Source: Acidimicrobiales bacterium
Lineage (GTDB): Bacteria > Actinomycetota > Acidimicrobiia > Acidimicrobiales > GCA-2861595
Reading direction: 5' to 3'
Length of the DNA: 38,947 bases
NCBI GenBank assembly: GCA_035540975.1
Contig: DATLFN010000014.1
Coordinates: 1-38,947, forward strand
This document shows positions 32,254-38,947 of this stretch, one piece after another (position 1 is the stretch's first letter; every line of letters begins with the position of its first letter). Under the pieces are notes generated by a model. That model did no database searches. It saw only the letters and a program-made list of their open reading frames with translations, and was not told the origin of the DNA. The position numbers and the translations under genes were made by a program.

Positions 32254-33188
32254 GCGACGACGAACCATCCCGCCTCATCACGGGCGTTGAGCACCTCCAG
32301 ACCGGCGCTCGAGAACCATCGGGCGATGTCCTCCCAGAGGTAGCGGGCCTCGAGCGGGGCGCTCAGCCGGTCGAAGGTGTCGAGCCAGAGACTGCGGAAC
32401 GGCTTCGAGCGGTAGGCCGCCAGCGGGAGGTGCGACGCCCGCGTGAGCCCGGGAACGGCACGCCCCGGCAACACGAGCGTCACCCACAGGATGGCGGCGA
32501 CCACGGCGCTGGCGGATCGCAGCGCCGGGTGCGGGACGCGCACGGTCAGCCTGCGCAGCGCTCGTGCCGCAGCGAGGCCGACGGCTCGCAGCCCCCTCGT
32601 CGTGGCCCGGCTGTAGACGTAGATCAGCAGGAACCCGTCCGGCTCGAGGAGCCGCACCAGCTCGGCGAACCCGTCCTCGGGATCGGGGAGGTGATGGAGC
32701 ACCCCGAGGCAGGAGATGAAGCCGAAGGAGCGGTCGTCGAACGGCATGGACCGGACATCCGACTTGACGACCAGCGCGTTGGCGCTCGCCGAGAGGTTGT
32801 TGACTGCTGCCTCGACGGCCGCGGAGCCGTCCACCGCCGCGATCGCGTCCACGTGCCGAGCGGTGAAGTAGGTGAAGCGGCCCTTGCCGCAGCCGGCGTC
32901 GAGGGCGACGCGTCCATGTAGGCGGTCGAGGGGGACGTCTCGGAAGTAGACCTCCCAGAACTGCTCGTCCTCGGGATGGACCGCATCGAACCTCGTCCAC
33001 TCGTACCCGAAGCTCGCCAACGTCCGTGCCACGTCGGGATCGGTTGCCGGCGACGAGGCGTCCAGATAGCCAGGGCGCGTCGACATGCGGTGCCCGTCCG
33101 GGCACCGCATGTCGACGTCGCCCGGGACGACACGCTGCCCGCACGCCGGGCACCGGAGACGCTCCAGGAGCCGAGCAGGGAGGTTCAC
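32208..33188 (-). CDS. SAM-dependent methyltransferase with N-terminal zinc-ribbon
   Basis: A 326-residue protein starting at GTG. The first ~40 residues contain RCPACGQ and MRCPDGH, a Trm112-like zinc ribbon often fused to class I methyltransferases. The SAM-binding motif I is VALDAGCGKGRFTYF (~90-105), followed by AVDGS (motif II), PFDDRSFGFISCLGVLHHL (motif post-I/III) and LLEPDGFLLIYVY (motif IV). The C-terminal half has two hydrophobic segments (SASAVVAAILWVTLVLPG) that could contact the membrane. It probably methylates a sugar or a lipid-linked intermediate. The gene overlaps the 3' end of the glycosyltransferase gene by 46 bases. The substrate is unknown. Confidence 0.85.
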   Translation of the reverse strand: MNLPARLLERLRCPACGQRVVPGDVDMRCPDGHRMSTRPGYLDASSPATDPDVARTLASFGYEWTRFDAVHPEDEQFWEVYFRDVPLDRLHGRVALDAGCGKGRFTYFTARHVDAIAAVDGSAAVEAAVNNLSASANALVVKSDVRSMPFDDRSFGFISCLGVLHHLPDPEDGFAELVRLLEPDGFLLIYVYSRATTRGLRAVGLAAARALRRLTVRVPHPALRSASAVVAAILWVTLVLPGRAVPGLTRASHLPLAAYRSKPFRSLWLDTFDRLSAPLEARYLWEDIARWFSSAGLEVLNARDEAGWFVVAHRPADVPPDAPLGG

Positions 33189-33547
33189 CCCGCGTCGCCG
33201 TCCGCCTTCCACGCGGTGAGGTTCGTGGCGGGTGCGGGCGGCCGCCTCCGAGGCCCGAACTGCGGGCGTCGTGCGACGGGCGGGAGCGGGGCGGCCGTTA
33301 CCATGGGCGCCATGTTGCTCCCGGCGGCACGGGCGACGCCAGCGGGCGCACGTCCCGACGGGCTGGCCGTGCGCGCCGACGACCGCAGGGCGGCGACGGG
33401 TCGTCGTCGGTGACCTGCGTCGGTATTTCCGGCCCGGCGTCGAGTCGAGGGCGGGGCGCCATGGCGGCTCCGTCCGCGGCGACCTCCTGAGCACCCGGTG
33501 CGTGCCGGCGGCGGGCCCGGTAGGCGGCGACATAGGGCGCCGGGATC
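33189..33547. other. Intergenic region without a recognisable gene
   Basis: A 359-base divergent gap between the methyltransferase start and the next glycosyltransferase start. Both strands carry short open frames rich in Arg/Ala/Gly typical of random high-GC sequence, with no ribosome sites before them. It must contain the promoters of both flanking genes. I found no convincing promoter, repeat or RNA. Confidence 0.5.
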
Positions 33548-34714
33548 GTGAGCGCACCCGGAGCAGCAGGCACGCCGTCGGGAGACGACCACGGGCGCCG
33601 TCGCCGGCTCCGGGTCCTGTGGGTCACCAAGGGGCTCGAGGTCGGCGGGATCGAGCGGCTCCTGTGCTGGATGGCGGCCGCCCGTGACGGCGCGAGCTTC
33701 GACTGCGAGGCCGCCTATGTCCTCGCTTGGGCCGGCACGCTCCACGACCAGCTCGGCGCCACCGGCGTGGCTGTCCACCGCCTCGGCGCCCGCAGCGAGC
33801 TCGATCCCCGGTGGGCGCTCAGGCTGCGCCGCCTGCTCGACGCCCGCCGTTTCGACGTCGTGCACTTCCACTCGCCCTACGTGGCCGGCGTCGGGCGCAT
33901 GGTCGTGCGGTCGTTGTCGCCCGGCCGCCGCCCGCTGATGGTCTCGACCGAGCACAACGTCTGGAGCGACTACCCGGTCCCGACACGGGCGCTGAACGCG
34001 CTGACCACCCGCCTCGACGACGCCCACGTGGCGGTCTCCGAGCGGGTGCGGCAGTCGATGGCATCGGCGGTGCGGAACCGCGTCGACGTGGTGCTGCACG
34101 GCATCCCGCTCGAATCGGTGCGTGTGCACCGGTCGCTGCGGGGCGAGGTCCGCCGCGAGCTCGGCGTCGCCGAGGACGACGTGGTGGTCGGCACGGTGGC
34201 GAACCTGCGGGCCCAGAAGGGCTACCCCGACCTGCTCGAGGCGGCCCGCCGGCTGCTCGGCGACGGCCTCCCCGTCCGGTTCCTGGCCGTCGGTCAGGGC
34301 CCGATGGAGGAGGAGCTGCGACGGCTGCACGCCGCACTCGGGCTCGGGGACCGGTTCCGCTTCCTCGGCTACCGGGAGGACGCCGTCCACCTCCTGGCCG
34401 GCTGCGACCTGTTCGTGCTCGCCTCACGCCACGAGGGCGGCCCGCTGGCGGTGCTCGAGGCACTCGCCATGGGCCTGCCCGTCGTCGCCACCACCGTGGG
34501 CGTCGTCCCCGACGTGGTCACCGACGGCGTCGAGGGCATACTCGTGCCGCCGCGACGGCCGGACCTCCTCGCCGACGCGCTCGAGCGGCTGGTCCTCGAC
34601 ACCGGCCGGCGAGCGGCGATGTCGGCTGCCGCCCTACGGCGAGCCCACGACCTGGATGTGGTGTCGACTGTGCGGCACCTGGAGGAGCTGTACCGCCGCC
34701 TCGCGGCCCGCTGA
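33548..34714 (+). CDS. Family 4 glycosyltransferase (GT-B)
   Basis: A 388-residue protein from GTG. After a short Arg-rich lead, the N-terminal half begins LRVLWVTKGLEVGGIERLL, the GG-containing loop of GT4 acceptor domains, then DVVHFHSPY and LMVSTEHNVWSD. The donor half shows VGTVANLRAQKGYPDLLEA and ASRHEGGPLAVLEALAMGLPVVAT, whose E-x7-E motif (EGGPLAVLE) is the sugar-nucleotide site. It should elongate the repeat unit in the cytoplasm. It is followed by 112 bases that hold an inverted repeat and the ribosome site of the Tat-protein gene. This is the strongest GT4 match of the three. Confidence 0.91.
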   Translation: MSAPGAAGTPSGDDHGRRRRLRVLWVTKGLEVGGIERLLCWMAAARDGASFDCEAAYVLAWAGTLHDQLGATGVAVHRLGARSELDPRWALRLRRLLDARRFDVVHFHSPYVAGVGRMVVRSLSPGRRPLMVSTEHNVWSDYPVPTRALNALTTRLDDAHVAVSERVRQSMASAVRNRVDVVLHGIPLESVRVHRSLRGEVRRELGVAEDDVVVGTVANLRAQKGYPDLLEAARRLLGDGLPVRFLAVGQGPMEEELRRLHAALGLGDRFRFLGYREDAVHLLAGCDLFVLASRHEGGPLAVLEALAMGLPVVATTVGVVPDVVTDGVEGILVPPRRPDLLADALERLVLDTGRRAAMSAAALRRAHDLDVVSTVRHLEELYRRLAAR

Positions 34715-34732
34715 GGGGAGGATACCGAGCGG

Positions 34733-34754
34733 TGCGTACCAGAAAAAATACGCA
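34733..34754. promoter_or_regulatory. Inverted repeat TGCGTA-N10-TACGCA, putative operator
   Basis: TGCGTA (34733-34738) and TACGCA (34749-34754) are exact inverted repeats around an A-rich spacer, 72 bases before the ATG of the Tat-exported protein. The half-site recurs in the element at 35570-35602 before the double response regulator. Confidence 0.55.
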
Positions 34755-34826
34755 GATCGTCAGAGGCGGGCGTGGCCCCCCGCTCCGTAGTGTCGCCTCG
34801 ACAACCACGAGGCGGAGGTGTTGGTC

Positions 34827-35501
34827 ATGGAAACCACGGAGCAGACCCGCAGAGACTTCATCAAGAAGGGCGCCATGGTGGGCGGCGTCGCCTGGGCGGC
34901 CCCCACGATCCTCTCCATGAGCAGCGCCCATGCGCAGACCGCGCTGTACCAGTGCTGCCCGGACTGCCGGGCGGCCGCCACGGGACTCAGGGTCAACCTG
35001 CCGCTGGTCAACCCGGTGAGCTTCGGCGTCGCCACCGGTCCCAGCCAGACCTGCGCAGTGGTGACCAATGTCGGGAACGTCCTCGCCGCCGGCGTCGCCT
35101 GCGGGTCGGCGAACAGCGACCAGTGCACCGCCACCGGTGAGCTCGTCGCCAACCCCAACACGCCCGGCCAGCCGGCCAGCGTCAACGTGGGGGGCGTCGT
35201 CCTCATCACCGCGTCGGTGCTGCGGGGCCAGGTGCGCTGCGGCCCGAACGGGCTCGAGGGCTCGAGCACCATCGTGGCGCTGACCATCAACGGCAATCCG
35301 GTCACTCTGACCTCCAACTGCCAGAGCGTCATCAGCATCACGGGCGCCACCATCACCCTGAACGAGCAGACCTGCAACAACGGACGGCTCACCGTGCGCG
35401 CACTCCACGTGGTTGTCCCGGGCCTCGGGATCGACGTCGTCGCCGGCGAGGCGAGCGCCGGTGCCCCCGGGTGCACCTGCGTGGCGGCGCCCCGCTGCTG
35501 A
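34827..35501 (+). CDS. Tat-exported protein with beta-strand-rich domain, possible choice-of-anchor P family
   Basis: A 224-residue protein from ATG with GGAGG upstream. The twin-arginine signal is explicit: TRRDFIKKG (Arg8-Arg9), a hydrophobic core VGGVAWAAPTILSM, and a likely cleavage at SSAHA (after residue 36). The mature part begins with CCPDC and is mostly short beta strands (LRVNLPLVNPVSFGVA, VGGVVLITASVLRGQV, STIVALTINGNPVTL), ending GRLTVRALHVVVPGLGIDVVAGEASA. That pattern resembles choice-of-anchor P secreted proteins, but I am not certain. Several cysteines suggest disulfides, and Tat export implies folding before export. It stands alone between a hairpin and a possible operator. 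Confidence 0.8.
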   Translation: METTEQTRRDFIKKGAMVGGVAWAAPTILSMSSAHAQTALYQCCPDCRAAATGLRVNLPLVNPVSFGVATGPSQTCAVVTNVGNVLAAGVACGSANSDQCTATGELVANPNTPGQPASVNVGGVVLITASVLRGQVRCGPNGLEGSSTIVALTINGNPVTLTSNCQSVISITGATITLNEQTCNNGRLTVRALHVVVPGLGIDVVAGEASAGAPGCTCVAAPRC

Positions 35502-35520
35502 GCTGAACCCGACAACTGAC

Positions 35521-35560
35521 GACGAGCGACCCGGGCGGCGACCTGCCCGGGTCGCTCGTC
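35521..35560 (+). terminator. Perfect 16-bp hairpin after the Tat-protein gene
   Basis: GACGAGCGACCCGGGC (35521-35536) and GCCCGGGTCGCTCGTC (35545-35560) are perfect inverted repeats with an 8-base loop, 19 bases after the stop. There is no T-tract, but strong GC stems of this kind act as terminators in actinobacteria. Confidence 0.8.
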
Positions 35561-35569
35561 CGCGTCTGA

Positions 35570-35602
35570 TGCAAATTGCGTAGGATGCCTACGCCTTTTG
35601 CA
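35570..35602. promoter_or_regulatory. Inverted repeat with GCGTAGG half-sites, putative operator
   Basis: TGCAAATTGCGTAGG (35570-35584) and CCTACGCCTTTTGCA (35588-35602) are inverted repeats of 15 bases with two mismatches, centred on ATG. The core GCGTAGG/CCTACGC and the outer TGCAAA/TTTGCA are exact. It lies 77 bases before the double response regulator gene, in the only AT-richer stretch of the region, consistent with an operator or promoter element. Confidence 0.6.
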
Positions 35603-35679
35603 GGTTGCCGCGATTGGCGACGAGGACTTGACTGCTAAGACGCGATTCGCGGCGGATCGCAGTATCTGGGGGGCGGTGA

Positions 35680-37053
35680 ATGGGAGTGGGCACTTTGTGC
35701 GTTCGTGTCGTCAGCCCGTGCCCGCTGCTGGGGGAGTCGCTGACCCGCCTGCTCGAAGCGCAGAGCGAGTTCGAGGCGGCGTGGGACGCCGTGGAGGACA
35801 TCGAGCGGGAGGCCGACGCCGGGTCGCGCCCGGACCTCGTCCTCGTCGACGCCGGCAGGCACGACAACCCGCCTGACCTCGGCCCACGCATCCAGCGGCG
35901 ATGGCCGGGCGTGGTGATGATCGAACTGGTCCGGGCCGGCGCCCGAGGTGAACGGCACCGGCCCGTCCAGGGCGCGGTGGCGACGCTGGGAGGGACGCTC
36001 GACGCCGACGACCTGGCCGTGTCGCTCCGCCGGATCCACGAGCACGGCCGCCTCCGGCCCACCAGCGTGCCTCGACGCCGGGCGCCGGAGGAGGACGACC
36101 CCGAGGGCTCCGCCGTCGCCCGGCTCACCGAGCGCGAGACTGAAGTGCTCCGACTGCTCGTCGCCGGCCACCCGCCGGCCGAGATGGCCCGCGTGCTCGG
36201 TCTGTCCGTCAACACGCTGCGGGCCCACGTGCAGAACCTCCTGGTCAAGCTCCAGGTCCATTCCCGCCTCGAAGCCGCCGCCCTCGCCCGCCGGGTCGGC
36301 CTGGGAGGTGCCCCGGGGCCTTCCGCCGCCGCCGCCGCCGACCGGCCGGACGGCGACGGCCGGGGAACGGCGGCGACCCGGGAGAGGGCGGCCCGGGTCC
36401 TCGTCGCCGACGGCCGTGCGCTCGTCCGCACCGCCCTGCGGGTCGCGCTCGACGCCGAGGACGGGGTCGTCGTGGTCGCCGAGGCCGCCGACACCGAGGA
36501 GGCGGTCGCCGAGGCCCACCGGGTGCGGCCCGACGTCGTGCTCCTCGACGCCCAGCTGCCGCCCGGCGGTGGTGTGGAGGCCTGCGCCCTCATCAAGTCC
36601 GCCGATCTCGTCACCCGTGTCCTGGTGGTCAGTGAGCACCCCGACGAGGAGCGCCTCCTGGCCGCCGTGGAGGCAGGCGGCGACGGTTACTCGGAGTGGA
36701 GCGGCGGGATCGCCGGCCTGAGCGCCGACATCCGCCGGCTGCACGCCGGCGAGGCGAGCATCCCTCCGGGGATGCTCGGGCTGCTCCTCCGCCGCCTGAT
36801 CCAGCGGGGCCGCGAGGCGGATCGGGCGGTGGACCGGTTCTCCCGGCTGAGCCGGCGTGAGCGGGAGATCCTCGCCCTCATGGTCGAGGGCATGGACAAC
36901 CACTCCATCGCCCGGGCCCTCGTGATCTCCCCGCACACCGCCCGGACCCACGCCCAGAACGTCCTTTCCAAGCTGGGCGTCCACTCCCGGGTCGAGGCGG
37001 CGGCCGTCGCCGCCGAGTTCGGGCTCATCGAGCGCTTCATGGGGGCGTCGTGA
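35680..37053 (+). CDS. Fused double NarL/LuxR-type response regulator (REC-HTH-REC-HTH)
   Basis: A 457-residue protein with two complete regulator units in tandem. Receiver 1 (~8-110) keeps a possible phospho-acceptor Asp57 (LVLVDAG) but has lost the N-terminal acidic pair (VVSPCPLL instead of VVDDHPLV). HTH 1 (~149-205) is LTERETEVLRLLVAG...VNTLRAHVQNLLVKLQVHSR. Receiver 2 (~240-355) has LVADGRALVR and Asp290 (VVLLDAQLPP), but the conserved C-terminal Lys region reads GGDGYSEWS. HTH 2 (~390-450) is LSRREREILALMVEG...HTARTHAQNVLSKLGVHSR. NarL-type regulators are normally ~210 aa, so this is a fusion or duplication. The receivers are atypical and may not be phosphorylated. First gene of an operon with the PqqD-like and CapD-like genes (GTGA overlaps). 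No histidine kinase is nearby. Confidence 0.88.
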   Translation: MGVGTLCVRVVSPCPLLGESLTRLLEAQSEFEAAWDAVEDIEREADAGSRPDLVLVDAGRHDNPPDLGPRIQRRWPGVVMIELVRAGARGERHRPVQGAVATLGGTLDADDLAVSLRRIHEHGRLRPTSVPRRRAPEEDDPEGSAVARLTERETEVLRLLVAGHPPAEMARVLGLSVNTLRAHVQNLLVKLQVHSRLEAAALARRVGLGGAPGPSAAAAADRPDGDGRGTAATRERAARVLVADGRALVRTALRVALDAEDGVVVVAEAADTEEAVAEAHRVRPDVVLLDAQLPPGGGVEACALIKSADLVTRVLVVSEHPDEERLLAAVEAGGDGYSEWSGGIAGLSADIRRLHAGEASIPPGMLGLLLRRLIQRGREADRAVDRFSRLSRREREILALMVEGMDNHSIARALVISPHTARTHAQNVLSKLGVHSRVEAAAVAAEFGLIERFMGAS

Positions 37054-37364
37054 CGAAGGTCGACCGCTTCCTCGAGGCCCGGCCCCGGCGGGCCGCCAGC
37101 CTGCGCCTCGCCCGGCGAGGCCACGGTTTCGTCCTGGCCGACGAGGGTGGCGACCGGTGCGAGATGAACGAGACGGCCGCCGCCGTGTGGGAGCTGTGCG
37201 ACGGCGAGACGACAGTGGCCGAGATGGTCGGCGCCGTGTGCCTGGCGTGCAACGTCGACCGGGCCGACGCCGTGGAGGACCTCCGCCGGGTCGTCGTCGC
37301 GCTGGCGTCGGAGGGCTTCGTCGAGTGGCGCGTCGGCGCGGCCGCCGGGAGCGACGGCCGGTGA
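37050..37364 (+). CDS. PqqD-family protein (RiPP recognition element-like)
   Basis: A 104-residue protein. The GTG overlaps the stop of the regulator gene by four bases. The central pattern CEMNETAAAVWELCDGETTVAEMV, then DRADAVEDLRRVVVALASEGFVEW, is the PqqD fold: a three-stranded sheet followed by helices of a winged-helix type. PqqD proteins bind leader peptides and present them to a partner enzyme, often a radical SAM protein. No such enzyme or precursor is seen within the window's end, so the partner is unknown. PqqD-like proteins also occur in glycan loci without RiPP genes. Its stop overlaps the start of the CapD-like gene. Confidence 0.82.
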   Translation: MTKVDRFLEARPRRAASLRLARRGHGFVLADEGGDRCEMNETAAAVWELCDGETTVAEMVGAVCLACNVDRADAVEDLRRVVVALASEGFVEWRVGAAAGSDGR

Positions 37365-38947
37365 CGGGGGACCGGCATGACGCCCCGGAGGGGGCAGCGG
37401 GGCGCCCTCCGTCGCTCGGGCTCCGGGCCGCCCGGCTGGCCATCCGTGCCCGCAGCGACATCACCCTCGTCCTCATCGACGCCCTCGTCACCGCCGGCGC
37501 GTACGCCGCCATGCTCGTCCTCCGCTTCGACGGCGCCGTCCCGCCCGAGTTCTGGGACCGCTTCCCGTTGTTCGTGGTCCTGGCCATGGCGATCCACCTC
37601 GCCGGCAACTGGATGCTCGGCCTGTACCGGCGGATCTGGCGCCACGCCGGCGTCGAGGAGGCGCGGGGCGTTCTCCTCGCCGGCGGCCTCGCCACCGCCC
37701 TGCTCCTGGCGTCCCAGCTGCTCGGGCCGCAGACCATGCCGCTGTCGGTGGTGGCTCTCGGTGGTTCGGCGGCGACCGTCCTCGTCGGGTTCCTGCGCTT
37801 CCAGTCGCGGCTGTTCGCCTTCCAGCGGTCGGGGCGAGACCAGTCCGGCCTGCGGGTGGCCGTGCTGGGCGCCGGGGACTCGGCCGCCAGCGTCGTCCGC
37901 GAGATGCAGCGGAACCGTGCCGACGGCCTCTCCCCGGTGGTGGTACTCGACGACGACCCGCACAAGCGGGACCGCTCCCTCCTCGGCGTCCCGGTCGTCG
38001 GTTCGATCGACGAGCTCCCCGAGGTGGCGCAGCGCTTCGAGCTCCACCAGGCCCTCCTCGCCGTGGCGTCGGCCGACACGGCGCTGGTGCGCCGGGCGGC
38101 GGACGCCGCCGAGGCGGCCGACCTGCCGCTGAAGGTGCTCCCCGGGGTCAAGGACCTGATCCGGGGGAGGGTCTCGGTGCGAGACGCCCGCGAGCTGCGC
38201 ATCGAGGACCTCCTAGGCCGCCAGCAGGTGTCGACCGACCTGGGGAGCGTCCGCGACCTGCTGGTGGGGCGCCGGGTGCTCGTCACCGGCGGCGGCGGCT
38301 CCATCGGCGCCGAGATCGCCCGCCAGGTCGTCGCCTGCGACCCGGCAGCCGTCGTCCTCCTGGACCACGACGAGACCCACCTCCACGACGTCGCCAGCGG
38401 ACTGGAAGGCCCGGTCGTCCAGGTCCTCGCCGACATCCGCGACGCCCGGCGCGTGGCCGAGCTGTTCGACCGCCACCGGCCCGAGCTGGTGTTCCACGCC
38501 GCCGCCCACAAGCACGTGCCGCTGCTCGAGGACCACCCGCGCGAGGCGATCGAGAACAACGTCTTCGGCACGGTGAACGTCGTCCAGGCGGCGCGCCGGG
38601 CGGGCGTCGACCGCCTGGTGTTCATCTCCACCGACAAGGCCGTCCGGCCCGCCAGCGTCATGGGCGCGTCGAAGCGCATCGGCGAGCAGGTGGTGCTCAC
38701 CATGTCGCCGCCCGGCGCCCGCTACACCGTCGTCCGGTTCGGCAACGTCCTCGGCAGCCGGGGAAGCGTGATCCCCACGTTCGCCCGCCAGATCGCCGCC
38801 GGCGGCCCGGTCACGGTCACCGATCCGCGGATGACGCGGTTCTTCATGAGCACCGAGGAGGCGGTCCAGCTGGTCCTCCAGGCGGCGGCGCTGGCGGACG
38901 CCGGGGGCGTCTACATGCTCGAGATGGGCGAGTCGGTGGACATCCTG
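37361..38947 (+). CDS. CapD/FlaA1-type NDP-sugar 4,6-dehydratase (partial, 3'-truncated by window edge)
   Basis: 529 codons are visible of a protein usually ~600-650 residues; it runs off the end. The GTG at 37361 overlaps the PqqD stop (GTGA). The N-terminal part has about four membrane segments (ITLVLIDALVTAGAYAAMLVL, FPLFVVLAMAIHLAGNW, VLLAGGLATALLLAS, ...). A first Rossmann-like domain (RVAVLGAGDSAASVV...VVVLDDDPHK) is followed by the catalytic SDR domain: VTGGGGSIGAE (308-318), STDKAVRP (Ser423, Asp425, Lys426) and VMGASKR, in which Met434 replaces the usual SDR Tyr with Lys438 (SMK type). These membrane-bound enzymes make 4-keto-6-deoxy sugar nucleotides from UDP-GlcNAc-type substrates, the step before the aminotransferase encoded at 19226. 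Confidence 0.93.
   Translation, partial: MTGDRHDAPEGAAGRPPSLGLRAARLAIRARSDITLVLIDALVTAGAYAAMLVLRFDGAVPPEFWDRFPLFVVLAMAIHLAGNWMLGLYRRIWRHAGVEEARGVLLAGGLATALLLASQLLGPQTMPLSVVALGGSAATVLVGFLRFQSRLFAFQRSGRDQSGLRVAVLGAGDSAASVVREMQRNRADGLSPVVVLDDDPHKRDRSLLGVPVVGSIDELPEVAQRFELHQALLAVASADTALVRRAADAAEAADLPLKVLPGVKDLIRGRVSVRDARELRIEDLLGRQQVSTDLGSVRDLLVGRRVLVTGGGGSIGAEIARQVVACDPAAVVLLDHDETHLHDVASGLEGPVVQVLADIRDARRVAELFDRHRPELVFHAAAHKHVPLLEDHPREAIENNVFGTVNVVQAARRAGVDRLVFISTDKAVRPASVMGASKRIGEQVVLTMSPPGARYTVVRFGNVLGSRGSVIPTFARQIAAGGPVTVTDPRMTRFFMSTEEAVQLVLQAAALADAGGVYMLEMGESVDIL

Noticed and set aside
33232-33547. Small plus-strand open frames in the 359-base gap
   Set aside because: Arg/Gly/Ala-rich random-like sequence without a ribosome site. 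They run into the next glycosyltransferase gene in another frame.
1-38947. tRNA, rRNA, CRISPR array or phage genes
   Set aside because: No cloverleaf, rRNA-like conserved sequence, regularly spaced repeat array or phage structural gene was recognised.

Overview
The window is very GC-rich, densely packed DNA with many GTG starts and overlapping (ATGA/GTGA) gene junctions. GlnD, a PAC2 protein, an Lhr helicase, an Fpg/Nei glycosylase and a SapB-type lanthipeptide cluster together point to an actinomycete (Actinomycetota). An Acidimicrobiia-like lineage is possible, but that is only an inference. No rRNA, tRNA or CRISPR array was seen.

Layout. (1) 1-4297: the 3' part of a GlnD-like protein, a Nudix hydrolase, a small unknown gene on the minus strand, and a lipoprotein M1-type zinc metallopeptidase. 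(2) 4298-11009: a complete class III lanthipeptide cluster in the order lanKC - precursor - ABC exporter - ABC exporter, the order of the Streptomyces ram/amf (SapB) locus. The 46-residue precursor is too short for most gene callers. It carries two Ser-x2-Ser-x(2-3)-Cys ring motifs joined by eight consecutive glycines. The M1 peptidase just upstream is a candidate leader-removal enzyme. (3) 11038-17274: housekeeping genes (PAC2, Lhr helicase, Nei/Fpg) with a long perfect palindrome between lhr and nei. (4) 17294-17713: a truncated IS630-type transposase at the border of the next region. (5) 17785 to the window end: a large surface-polysaccharide locus. It holds a polytopic membrane protein (polymerase candidate), a DegT sugar aminotransferase, another membrane protein, one GT2 and three GT4 glycosyltransferases, a Wzx-type flippase, a formyltransferase, a methyltransferase and a CapD/FlaA1-type sugar dehydratase that runs off the end. 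Interspersed are three paralogous secreted beta-helix proteins whose N-terminal modules differ, and a Tat-exported Cys-containing protein.

How the genes fit together. The CapD-type dehydratase, DegT aminotransferase and formyltransferase suggest that the polysaccharide contains an N-formylated amino-deoxy sugar. The glycosyltransferases assemble the repeat unit and the flippase exports it. The secreted beta-helix proteins may bind or remodel the glycan outside the cell. A fused double response regulator (receiver-HTH-receiver-HTH), a PqqD-like protein and the CapD homologue form one overlapping operon. Inverted repeats sharing a GCGTA half-site precede both the Tat-protein gene and this operon, which suggests co-regulation.
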